A stretch of 64,000 nt of DNA from a bacterium (GTDB lineage: Bacteria > Zhuqueibacterota > QNDG01 > JAFGCO01). The position numbers and the translations under genes are program-made. The stretch lies in contig JAFGCO010000063.1 in the NCBI GenBank assembly GCA_016932575.1, positions 13,316-77,315 of the forward strand. Reading direction: 5' to 3'. Shown here piece by piece: positions 25,497-34,704 of this stretch (position 1 is its first letter; each line of letters begins with the position of its first letter). The notes under the pieces were generated by a model. That model searched no databases. It was not told where the DNA came from and was given only the letters and a program-made list of their open reading frames with translations.

Positions 25497-28400
25497 ATGA
25501 ATTCTCAGTTAAAAATGTATCCGCTCACTCATGCGCAAAAACGCATTTGGTACGCTGAAAAAAAATATTCGGATTCGAATTTATGGAATATCATTTTTAC
25601 ACATGATTTTTTGGGTGCGGTTGATGTGGATTTAATGAGAAGGGCCATTATGACCTGTATCCGATCGAACGATGGCCTGCGTTTGCAGTTTAATGAAGCC
25701 AATGGAAATGTGCAGCAGTATGTCAGCGAGGTGGAACCGGAATGTATTGAAATATTTGAATTTGAGAATGAAGTCGAGAAGGATCTCTTTTTAAACAATC
25801 TTTCTGCCAAACCTTTCCATGTCATGGATTCGAATCTTTATTATTTTTGTATTTATAAAGTGAAGTTTCATATCGGTTTTTATATGAAGCTGCATCATAT
25901 TATCTGTGATGCCTGGACAGTTCGCCTCATTTGTGAACAAATCTGGGGCAATTATCAGCAATTTGTCACTGGTGAGTATCATACCGAATCCTATCCATCC
26001 TATATTGATTATTTGACCAGCGAAGCAAAATATTTACATTCACCGGTCATGGAAAAAAATCGCTGTTACTGGCTGGATCTGTTAAGAAATATGCCTGCCA
26101 GCCTCAAACTCAGTCGTCTAACCGTAAAAAAAGGAACTATCGATTCTCAGCGACTGAATTTTTACCTGTCTGAAGACATGACTGATGCCATCCGTGATTT
26201 CTGTGCAGAACAGACTATGCAGCCTTTCCACTTTTTATTTTCAGCATTTCTTTGCTGTTTAAGTAAATGTTCCCTTCAGAAGGAGTTTGTGTTAGGGACT
26301 GTGGTACATAACAGAACCGGACGGAAAGAAAAAAAGACAGTGGGTATGTTTGTAAACACAGTACCCTTTCGTGCTTCGTTGAATGATTTAAATTCATTTA
26401 TTGACCTGGTTCAATCAGTCACAAAAAATATTAAAAGTCATTTGAGACATCAAAAATATCCTTTTGATTTATTATTGACGGATTTAAAAGACACCTACGG
26501 TTATTCCACAGACTGGATGGAAGTGGTGTTTTCTTATGACACCTTCACTCACCCTCTGCCCAATCAATGGCACGCGAATGACAAAGAAATTGTCCCTCTG
26601 GTGCTTCATGTGACAGAGCGGGAATCGAAGACCAAATTAAAGTTCGAATTTGATTTTCATACGGCGGTTTATTCTGAAAAGGAAGTATCCCGGATTTTCG
26701 AATTCATCAAAAATATTATCAGTGAAGTGATCAAAACACCTCAGATTCAATTGAGTGAAATTGAAATGATCAGCAAAGAAGAAAAGACATGCCTGCTGTC
26801 GCATTTTAATCATGAAACACGGCCTCTGGATGACTTTCAACCCATCCATCAGCTCATCTCGAAGCAGGTCAGATTAAATCCGGATCAGAGAGCAATTGTC
26901 ACTCACGATCAAGAGATCACATTCAGGGAATTGGATCAACGGGCGAATTGGATTGCAAACTCAATAAGGCAAAAGGGAATCGGTCCGGGAGATTGTGTGG
27001 GTTGCCTGTTCGATCGGTCTGTTGAATTGATTGTCACTTTACTGGGAATTATGAAGTCAGGAGCCGCATATGTGCCTATCGATCCCTCCTATCCTTCGGC
27101 ACGCATTCTGCATATGATTAAAGCCAGCAGTATGACATGTCTTGTTACTGATGCAGGGCATCGCAATGCCATTGGATCCCGGGTTGAAATAATTGAATAT
27201 CCCTCCGATCCCCAGTCGCAGATTCTTGCTTATTTTCAGGCGCATGAGCCGGATCCGCATGACTTATTATATGTTGTTTTTACGTCCGGCTCAACCGGAG
27301 AGCCCAAAGGCGTGATGGTCGAACACCTGGGATTTTTCAACCTTCTCAAAGTGCACCAGGAAACTTTCTGCACGGCTTCCAGCGACCGGATGACTCAGGT
27401 TGCCAGTCCCGGATTCGATGCTATGGCATTTGAGATTTGGCCCTGTCTTTCAAGAGGAGCAACGTTGTATATTGTCCCGGATATCATTCGAACGGATCCC
27501 TATTATTTAAAATCCTGGATGATTGATCACAAGATTACTTTCACTTATCAACCGACAGCTATCGCTGAGTTTTTAATTCATGAGGAGTGGCCCGACAAAA
27601 CATATTTAAGATGCCTGACCACTGCAGGGGAGAGATTGAAGAAATATCCAAAATCCGAATTGCCATTTCGATTTTTCAATTTGTACGGACCTACCGAGGA
27701 TTCTGTTTGGACTTCGATTGCAGAAATTAAAACCGACAACAAACAATCTGAAAGATATCCTTCTATTGGAAATCCAATTATGAATCATCAGATTTATATT
27801 ACAGATCATGAATTACATTTACAACCCATTGGCATATCGGGCGAACTTTGTATTTCGGGCACCGGATTGGCTCGTGGATATATCAACCGGTCCGAATTGA
27901 CGGATGAACGTTTTATTTCCAATCCTTTCGAACCGGGAGCCCGTCTTTACAGGACGGGTGATTTGGCTTACAGGACATGGGATGGATCCATTCAGTTTAT
28001 CGGGCGGAAGGACAATCAGGTACAAATTCGCGGATTCCGTGTGGAATTGGGAGAAATTGAACATCATTTGCAGAATATGCCCGGTGTCCGCGATGCAGCC
28101 GTACTTGCAGATACAGATAAAAGAAAACAATCCCGGCTTTTGGCTTATCTTGTAGGAGATAATGCTTTGACCGAGCAGCACATCCGCCAGTATTTGCATC
28201 ATCATTTGCCGGATTATATGATTCCAGCCTTCATTCGGCTGTTGGATGAACTGCCCAGAAACGAACATGGCAAATTGAATGTGCAAGCACTTCCGGCACC
28301 GGACAACAGACAAAAGAGCCGGCACATTGCTGCTCCGGAAAATAACATTCAACGTCACCTGGTATCCGCATTTAAAAAATATTTAGATGTCCCTGAGATC

Positions 28401-29987
28401 AGCATTCTGGATCATTATTTTGAATTGGGCGGGGATTCCATCAAAGCCATTCAAATCTCTTATGAAATGCAGAAACTGGGCTATGAAATGCATGTGGCTG
28501 ACTTATATGAACATCCGACGATCGAGTCAATCAGCCGCAAGATCGTACACTTAAAGAAAACAATTCATAAGAAGCATAAGTATCAGGAAATTCCTCTGAC
28601 TCCGATCCAATGCTGGTTTTTTCAACAGAATTTAAAAGATCAGCATCAATGGAATCAGACATTGACCCTTCGTTCAATCCGCCGTCTTCATCCCGAAATG
28701 GTACAAATCGTGATGATAGATCTGATTCGTCATCACCAGACACTGCAATATATTTATTATCAGGATCACAATAAATGGATTCAGGAATTATCCAAAGAAG
28801 GCCACCAGCTCTTTGATTATTTTTTTGAAGATCTCCGTTATACAGATGCTTATGTAGATCATATGCAGGTTCATGTCCATGAGTTACAAAGAAGCATGAA
28901 TATTAAAACAGGCCCTCTGGTAAAATTGGGACATTTTCGTACTTCAGACGGAGATTTGCTGGTTTTTATCATTCATCATCTTGCCGTGGATGGCATTTCA
29001 TGGCGAATCCTTTTGGAGGATTTTATAGAAGGCTATGAGCATGAAATTCAAGGCTTGTATGATCAATATCGACTGCAGACATTGCCGTTCGCGGATTGGT
29101 CTCATCACTTAACGGATTACGCTAAAAATCCATTATTATTTAAGGAATTATCTTACTGGCAGGGCATCGGGTCGGCCCATTCGGCTGTGTTGAGTAAAGA
29201 TCAAATTGTTGGATCCCGGCTGGCGAAAGATATGCTCACGAAAAAAATTATTCTATCAGAATCGGACACCGGGCAGCTTTTAAAAGAGGTTCATCGTGCC
29301 TTTCATACCAATGTCGAGGATATTTTACTGGCATGTCTTGGTTTATCTCTCTATAAATGGCAGGGAATTGAACAGATACGGTTGCATTTGGAGGGTCACG
29401 GCAGGCACCCAACATTTACCGAACTCACAGTATCAAGAACCATTGGCTGGTTTACTTCCATATATCCGGTTCTACTATCAGTGAAAGAGCCGGATAATAT
29501 CGCCTATCATATCAAATCCACAAAAGAAACACTTCGGCAGGTTCCAAATCATGGAATGGGTTACGGAATTCTGAATTATTTGACGCCATCTGACTTGAAA
29601 CGCAACTGGCAAATAGTTAAAATACCAGAAATATGCTTTAATTATCTGGGTGAGCTGGATGCTTCTCTGAAGGACAATTCTCTTGATTTATCTCTGGTGC
29701 TATTTGAGTTGTTCACAAGTCCCGAATCTGAAAAAAGGTACGCTTTGGAAGTCAACAGTATGGTGAGGAATGGTCAACTGGAGATATGGTTCGAATATCA
29801 CAATCAGGAGTTCCGCGAAAAGAACATACAATATCTGACGGATATTTTTTATGACAACTTAATTCGAATGATTTGCTTTTGTCTGGATAAACACGAGACT
29901 GAGTGGACGCCCAGTGATTTTGGAGATGCCACACTGTCTATTGATGATCTTGATACAATCAATCAAATGATTGATTGTATTGAATAG
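25497..29987 (+). CDS. Non-ribosomal peptide synthetase, C-A-PCP-E (initiation module with epimerase)
   Basis: 1496 residues. The N-terminal C domain (1-440) opens YPLTHAQKRIWYAEKKY, like acyl-starting C domains of lipopeptide synthetases such as SrfAA, and has HHIICDAW at residues 133-140. The A domain (about 450-960) has FTSGSTGEPKG (near 595), FDAMAFEIW and NLYGPTEDSVW. Aligned by eye to GrsA, its pocket reads D-A-F-Y-T-A-L-V-W-K, which matches no code I know. The PCP serine is Ser981 in GGDSI, the form found before epimerase domains. The E domain (about 1035-1490) has HHLAVDGISW (His1160-His1161), EGHGRHP, TIGWFTSIYPV and FNYLGEL. Product: an N-acylated D-aminoacyl thioester. Confidence 0.93.
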   Translation: MNSQLKMYPLTHAQKRIWYAEKKYSDSNLWNIIFTHDFLGAVDVDLMRRAIMTCIRSNDGLRLQFNEANGNVQQYVSEVEPECIEIFEFENEVEKDLFLNNLSAKPFHVMDSNLYYFCIYKVKFHIGFYMKLHHIICDAWTVRLICEQIWGNYQQFVTGEYHTESYPSYIDYLTSEAKYLHSPVMEKNRCYWLDLLRNMPASLKLSRLTVKKGTIDSQRLNFYLSEDMTDAIRDFCAEQTMQPFHFLFSAFLCCLSKCSLQKEFVLGTVVHNRTGRKEKKTVGMFVNTVPFRASLNDLNSFIDLVQSVTKNIKSHLRHQKYPFDLLLTDLKDTYGYSTDWMEVVFSYDTFTHPLPNQWHANDKEIVPLVLHVTERESKTKLKFEFDFHTAVYSEKEVSRIFEFIKNIISEVIKTPQIQLSEIEMISKEEKTCLLSHFNHETRPLDDFQPIHQLISKQVRLNPDQRAIVTHDQEITFRELDQRANWIANSIRQKGIGPGDCVGCLFDRSVELIVTLLGIMKSGAAYVPIDPSYPSARILHMIKASSMTCLVTDAGHRNAIGSRVEIIEYPSDPQSQILAYFQAHEPDPHDLLYVVFTSGSTGEPKGVMVEHLGFFNLLKVHQETFCTASSDRMTQVASPGFDAMAFEIWPCLSRGATLYIVPDIIRTDPYYLKSWMIDHKITFTYQPTAIAEFLIHEEWPDKTYLRCLTTAGERLKKYPKSELPFRFFNLYGPTEDSVWTSIAEIKTDNKQSERYPSIGNPIMNHQIYITDHELHLQPIGISGELCISGTGLARGYINRSELTDERFISNPFEPGARLYRTGDLAYRTWDGSIQFIGRKDNQVQIRGFRVELGEIEHHLQNMPGVRDAAVLADTDKRKQSRLLAYLVGDNALTEQHIRQYLHHHLPDYMIPAFIRLLDELPRNEHGKLNVQALPAPDNRQKSRHIAAPENNIQRHLVSAFKKYLDVPEISILDHYFELGGDSIKAIQISYEMQKLGYEMHVADLYEHPTIESISRKIVHLKKTIHKKHKYQEIPLTPIQCWFFQQNLKDQHQWNQTLTLRSIRRLHPEMVQIVMIDLIRHHQTLQYIYYQDHNKWIQELSKEGHQLFDYFFEDLRYTDAYVDHMQVHVHELQRSMNIKTGPLVKLGHFRTSDGDLLVFIIHHLAVDGISWRILLEDFIEGYEHEIQGLYDQYRLQTLPFADWSHHLTDYAKNPLLFKELSYWQGIGSAHSAVLSKDQIVGSRLAKDMLTKKIILSESDTGQLLKEVHRAFHTNVEDILLACLGLSLYKWQGIEQIRLHLEGHGRHPTFTELTVSRTIGWFTSIYPVLLSVKEPDNIAYHIKSTKETLRQVPNHGMGYGILNYLTPSDLKRNWQIVKIPEICFNYLGELDASLKDNSLDLSLVLFELFTSPESEKRYALEVNSMVRNGQLEIWFEYHNQEFREKNIQYLTDIFYDNLIRMICFCLDKHETEWTPSDFGDATLSIDDLDTINQMIDCIE

Positions 29988-30176
29988 AGAATGTTTGCAC
30001 TTATATGATGCATCGTTTGGAAGACTAAAATCAAAGAAGTTAAATTCGGTCCTATCAATGATTGGCTTATCGGTTTATAAATGCAACATTTTTATGCGGT
30101 CTTTTTTATTCGGAGAACTGATAATTTTCTGAGCTTTTTTGGTGATATCTGACAAATTATCTATATCAGGAATCAG

Positions 30177-33100
30177 ATGAACAATTCAGCAAAAATACAG
30201 CATATATTGCCCTTGACGCCGATGCAGGAAGGTATCCTGTTTAATTATCTGCAATCGCCGAATTCTGAAGCTTATTTTGAGCAGACGGCTTTTAATATTC
30301 ATGGCGATATTGATATGGAAACTGTATTTCACAGCTTTGAAATATGGGTGAAACGGCATGATATTTTCAGGACGCTGTTTATATACAGGGATGTGGAAAA
30401 ACCAAAACAGATCGTGCTTCATCATCGGAAATGCACTGTATTTTTTAACGATCTTTCGTCGGAAGATGAAACAGGCATCGGCGCCCTCATCGAGGCCTAT
30501 CAAAAACAGGACAGAAAGCGGGGTTTTGATTTAAGCCGCGATATGCCTATTCGTCTGGCTGTATTCAGAATCGGAAAAGAAATTTACCGCTTCATTTTCA
30601 GTTTTCATCATATAATTTTGGATGGCTGGAGTTTCGGGCTTTTGATGAGTGAATTTTTTGAGATTTATCAACCGTTGCGTCAGAATCAGAAAGTCCATTG
30701 TGAAAAGAATCATTCGTTCAGGCAGTATGTCTTGTGGCTGCAAAAACAGAACTTCAATCATGCCTATGCTTATTGGACCCGTTATTTGAATGATTATGAG
30801 AATCCAGTGAAATTACCCGGCAGAATGACAACCAGGTATTCCTCTTCTTCATACGACAGGCAGGTGAAAGACATTGCATTTACAAGGGCTGTTTGTCAAT
30901 CGATTCAAGAGCTGACAAGAACAAACCAGATTACCCTGAATACCTTCATTCAGGCCATCTGGGGAATTCTTCTGCAGCGATATAATAATACAGACGATGT
31001 GGTTTTTGGTACGGTCGTGTCGGGCCGGCATGCCGAGATAGACAATATTGATCGTACTGTCGGGCTGCTGATCAATGCGGTTCCTGTTCGGGTTACAGCT
31101 TCACCGCAAATGACGGTTACCGACCTGTTTCAAGCTATACACACGCGATATGCCGCTTCCAGCCAATATGATTTTTGCAGCTTGTCAGAGATACAATCGC
31201 GGTCTGGTTTTTCAGGCGATTTGATCAATCATGTACTGGTTTTTGAAAACTACATGAAGGCAGATGTAGTGAAAGCATTCCTGGGTGATACACATGAATT
31301 TCCTTTTTATATCAGCGATGTGTCCTTATTCGAACAGACCAATTATGATTTTAATCTGCTTGTGATTCCTGGTGAGCGGTTGCAGATTAAAATTATTTTT
31401 AATGCGAAGATTTTTTCTTCACAGACTATTGAACGCATCCTGGGACATTTCCGAAAGACGGTTCAGGAAGTGCTGAAGAATCCGAAAATCAAGATTCATA
31501 TGCTGGATATTCTTCCTGATACAGAAAAGAAGCAATTGATGCAGAATTTTCAGGCAGAAACCGTAAACATGCCTCCTTTTAAACCGCTTCAATGCTGGTT
31601 TGAGGAGCAGGCAGAGAAATCGCCTGACAGAACGGCTGTTTGCGATGAATCAGGAGAAATCACCTACGGCGAGCTTAATACCCTCGCCAATCAATGGGCC
31701 TGGTATTTGAAAGAGCTGGGTATCGGTCCCGAGGTGATTGCCGGTGTTTTCATGGAGCGCTCCATTGATCTTATTGTCGGAATGCTGGCCGTTCTGAAAG
31801 CGGGCGGCGCTTATTTGCCTCTGGATATCAGTACACCCAAGGCGCGTGTAAAAAAGATCCTTCGGTCCAGCCGCATGAAGTGCATGCTGACGCAAGCGTC
31901 GCATGTTGATAAGATATCTTCTGAGATTCCAATAGTGATTATTGATCATGTGAAAGATATTTCCGGGTATTCTGTTGAAAACCCTCCGGTTTCTGCTGAA
32001 GCCGGTCATCTGATGTATGTGATCTATACATCCGGCTCCACAGGCGAGCCCAAAGGGGTAATGGTCGAGCATGGCGGATTTCATAATTTGCTTTGCAACC
32101 TTAATTATCTTTTTCATCTTTCTCCTGAGGATCGATGCTCGCAAGTTGCCAGTCCTTCATTTGACGCGATGGGATTTGAAATTTGGCCTTGTTTTACCAA
32201 TGGCTCAGAACTATATTTTGTGCCAGGCCATATATGTAAAGATCCTATTCAAATATTTCAATGGATCAAAGACAATAATATAACATTTTCATTTCAAGTC
32301 ACAGCCATTTCTGAATTATTAATTTCAATGGATTGGCCTGATTCATCATGTCTGCGTATTTTATGCACAGGGGGTGATCGTTTGAAAAAATATCCTCCAA
32401 GAAATTTACCCTTTAAATTATATAATGTATATGGACCTACGGAAGATTCTGTTGTCACATCCTGTTGTGAAATTCATGCCTGTGATTCTAAATTTTATAC
32501 ACCGCCCATTGGATATCCTTTAAATGATCATTTTATATATATATTGGATAATTTTAAAAGAATACAACCGATTGGCTGTGAAGGTGAGTTGTTTATAGGC
32601 GGCGCTGGATTGGCGAGAGGATATATTAATGATGAAAAGCTGACAAAGCAGAAATTTATTCAGATCCCCATTTTTAAAAATGGACGATTATATAAAACAG
32701 GGGATATTGTCAGCTGGCTTGAAAATGGTGCCCTTGAATATATTGGAAGAAAAGATTTTCAGGTGAAGATAGGCGGCCATCGTATTGAATTGGGAGAAAT
32801 TGAATCACTTCTTATGAACATGCCCGGAATCCAAGATTGTGTTGCACATGTTATGCAAAATGATTCAGGCATTGTTTCTCTTGGCGCCTATTACAGCGCA
32901 GATCGGATTTATGAATACAAAGATCTAAAATCATATTTACAAAAAGAACTTCCTATTTATATGGTTCCTGATTATTTTTTTCAACTTGAGCAATTGCCTT
33001 ATAACACGAATGGGAAAATCGACCGGAAAATGCTGCCTAAACCCCGGAGATTATCCTCCGGTCCTAAGAATCGGCAAGGACCCCGCAATGCTGTTGAAGC

Positions 33101-34559
33101 CACGCTGTGCAACCAGTGGAAAGCAGTTTTGATTATCGATGCTCCGAGTATTAACGATGATTTTTTTAAATGCGGAGGCAATTCCGTTAAAGCCATACAG
33201 CTGCAGGCGCGTCTATCGGCGCAATATCATATGAAGATTCAGGATATATATGACTGCCCCACAATTGCTCTCCTGGCTGAAAGAGTCACAAAAAAGCCGG
33301 AAGATTTCACTGTCTCTGCCAAATCGATAGCAAATAAGCTTGAAAGCATAGACCGGGAATCCCTGCAGTCATCTCTGGGACCAGCCATACGGCAATATAA
33401 AAACAAAGTGCATCAGGAACTCCCCGATAAAATGACGAAACCTGATTATCCGGAAAATATTTTCTTTACGGGTGCCACAGGATTTTTAGGGGCACATCTG
33501 TTTTATGACTTGCTTCATTTCACCCGGGCGAATATTTATTGTCTTATTCGGGGGCCGGAGGAGAAGGTAATTGAACAACGCTTGAAAGACACATTGGCTT
33601 TTTATTTTAATACAAATATCGGCTCTCAGTTCAGCAGTCGTATTAAGCTATTTGCAGGAGATATAGGGCAAGAAAAGTTCGGACTGGATTTGGATCAATA
33701 TCATCGGGTGGCTTCGGATGTGGATTGTATTATCAATACTGCGGCCAATGTCAAGCACTTCGGTCCGGTCGAATCGTTTTCAGGACCCAATGTGGCTGGC
33801 GTGTCAGAATTGCTGCGGCTAATGTCAATGGGACGTTCAAAGATTCTGCATCATATATCGACAACAAGTGTGGGCATGGCCTATTCGGATCGCGATCAAA
33901 GCATACTTTTTACGGAATACCATGAAAATGAACAGTTATCTCATGAGAACCCATATATCCATTCCAAGCTTCAGGCGGAAAATCTGATATTTCAGGCAAG
34001 AAAAAACAATCTGGATGCAAGAATCTACCGTGTTGGCAATCTGGTCTTTCATTCCAAAACCGGGCAATTTCAGAAAAATATTCAAGACAATGCCTTTTAC
34101 CAGGCCATACGGGCATTATTACTTTTGGGTATGATTCCCGATATTCCCCGTCTGCCGCTTGAATTTTCTCCTATTGATGCTGTCAGCAGTGCATTAATGA
34201 AGCTGTTTTTTCAAAAAGCATATTTTCAAAAGACCTTTCATGTTTATCATCCTGATATGATAGAAATTGGAAAACTGGGGAACTGGTTCAATCAATGGAA
34301 TCCGGACATCCGTGTTTTACCCGGAAAATTATTTTTCGATGAATTGTATCGGATGATCGAGAAGAATGGTCAATCTCTCTCTTTTCATGCAATCCTTCAA
34401 TATTTTCAAATATTAATCCGTAATGACGTGACTCATTGTATCCCCAGTAACTATAAAACGAATGTCATTTTGAAAAATTTGAATTTTCAATGGCCTGTCA
34501 TCTGTGAGGACCATGTTTTCAGAATGCTCAAGCATGGGCGTTCTGTTAATTTTTGGTGA
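30177..34559 (+). CDS. Non-ribosomal peptide synthetase, C-A-PCP-reductase (termination module)
   Basis: 1460 residues; ATG 30177 is five bases after AGGA. The C domain (1-440) has FHHIILDGW (His144-His145), the form of C domains accepting a D-residue donor, which fits the upstream epimerase. The A domain (about 470-960) has YTSGSTGEPKG (near 617), FDAMGFEIW and NVYGPTEDSVV; its pocket aligned to GrsA reads D-A-F-F-C-G-V-V-V-K, suggesting a bulky aliphatic residue. The PCP serine is Ser1003 (CGGNSVKA). The last 365 residues are an NAD(P)H thioester reductase: TGATGFLGAHL (from 1098), ISTTSVG and the YIHSK catalytic pair. Release would yield an aldehyde or alcohol; there is no thioesterase. 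Confidence 0.93.
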   Translation: MNNSAKIQHILPLTPMQEGILFNYLQSPNSEAYFEQTAFNIHGDIDMETVFHSFEIWVKRHDIFRTLFIYRDVEKPKQIVLHHRKCTVFFNDLSSEDETGIGALIEAYQKQDRKRGFDLSRDMPIRLAVFRIGKEIYRFIFSFHHIILDGWSFGLLMSEFFEIYQPLRQNQKVHCEKNHSFRQYVLWLQKQNFNHAYAYWTRYLNDYENPVKLPGRMTTRYSSSSYDRQVKDIAFTRAVCQSIQELTRTNQITLNTFIQAIWGILLQRYNNTDDVVFGTVVSGRHAEIDNIDRTVGLLINAVPVRVTASPQMTVTDLFQAIHTRYAASSQYDFCSLSEIQSRSGFSGDLINHVLVFENYMKADVVKAFLGDTHEFPFYISDVSLFEQTNYDFNLLVIPGERLQIKIIFNAKIFSSQTIERILGHFRKTVQEVLKNPKIKIHMLDILPDTEKKQLMQNFQAETVNMPPFKPLQCWFEEQAEKSPDRTAVCDESGEITYGELNTLANQWAWYLKELGIGPEVIAGVFMERSIDLIVGMLAVLKAGGAYLPLDISTPKARVKKILRSSRMKCMLTQASHVDKISSEIPIVIIDHVKDISGYSVENPPVSAEAGHLMYVIYTSGSTGEPKGVMVEHGGFHNLLCNLNYLFHLSPEDRCSQVASPSFDAMGFEIWPCFTNGSELYFVPGHICKDPIQIFQWIKDNNITFSFQVTAISELLISMDWPDSSCLRILCTGGDRLKKYPPRNLPFKLYNVYGPTEDSVVTSCCEIHACDSKFYTPPIGYPLNDHFIYILDNFKRIQPIGCEGELFIGGAGLARGYINDEKLTKQKFIQIPIFKNGRLYKTGDIVSWLENGALEYIGRKDFQVKIGGHRIELGEIESLLMNMPGIQDCVAHVMQNDSGIVSLGAYYSADRIYEYKDLKSYLQKELPIYMVPDYFFQLEQLPYNTNGKIDRKMLPKPRRLSSGPKNRQGPRNAVEATLCNQWKAVLIIDAPSINDDFFKCGGNSVKAIQLQARLSAQYHMKIQDIYDCPTIALLAERVTKKPEDFTVSAKSIANKLESIDRESLQSSLGPAIRQYKNKVHQELPDKMTKPDYPENIFFTGATGFLGAHLFYDLLHFTRANIYCLIRGPEEKVIEQRLKDTLAFYFNTNIGSQFSSRIKLFAGDIGQEKFGLDLDQYHRVASDVDCIINTAANVKHFGPVESFSGPNVAGVSELLRLMSMGRSKILHHISTTSVGMAYSDRDQSILFTEYHENEQLSHENPYIHSKLQAENLIFQARKNNLDARIYRVGNLVFHSKTGQFQKNIQDNAFYQAIRALLLLGMIPDIPRLPLEFSPIDAVSSALMKLFFQKAYFQKTFHVYHPDMIEIGKLGNWFNQWNPDIRVLPGKLFFDELYRMIEKNGQSLSFHAILQYFQILIRNDVTHCIPSNYKTNVILKNLNFQWPVICEDHVFRMLKHGRSVNFW

Positions 34560-34602
34560 TTTTTGTTCGTGTATGATAAAAATTCTCATCGTTATTGCAT
34601 AT

Positions 34603-34631
34603 TTGACTTGCAATTTTCAATAAATTTTATT
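34603..34631 (+). promoter_or_regulatory. Weak sigma-70-like promoter before the TonB receptor
   Basis: TTGACT (34603-34608), 17 bp, TTTATT (34626-34631). Good -35, poor -10. It would let the receptor operon be expressed apart from the NRPS genes. Confidence 0.3.
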
Positions 34632-34704
34632 AATAAATAAATAATATTATCGATCTTCCTTGATCAGCATAGCAATTTTAAATCATCATCGGAAGGAGGG
34701 GAAG

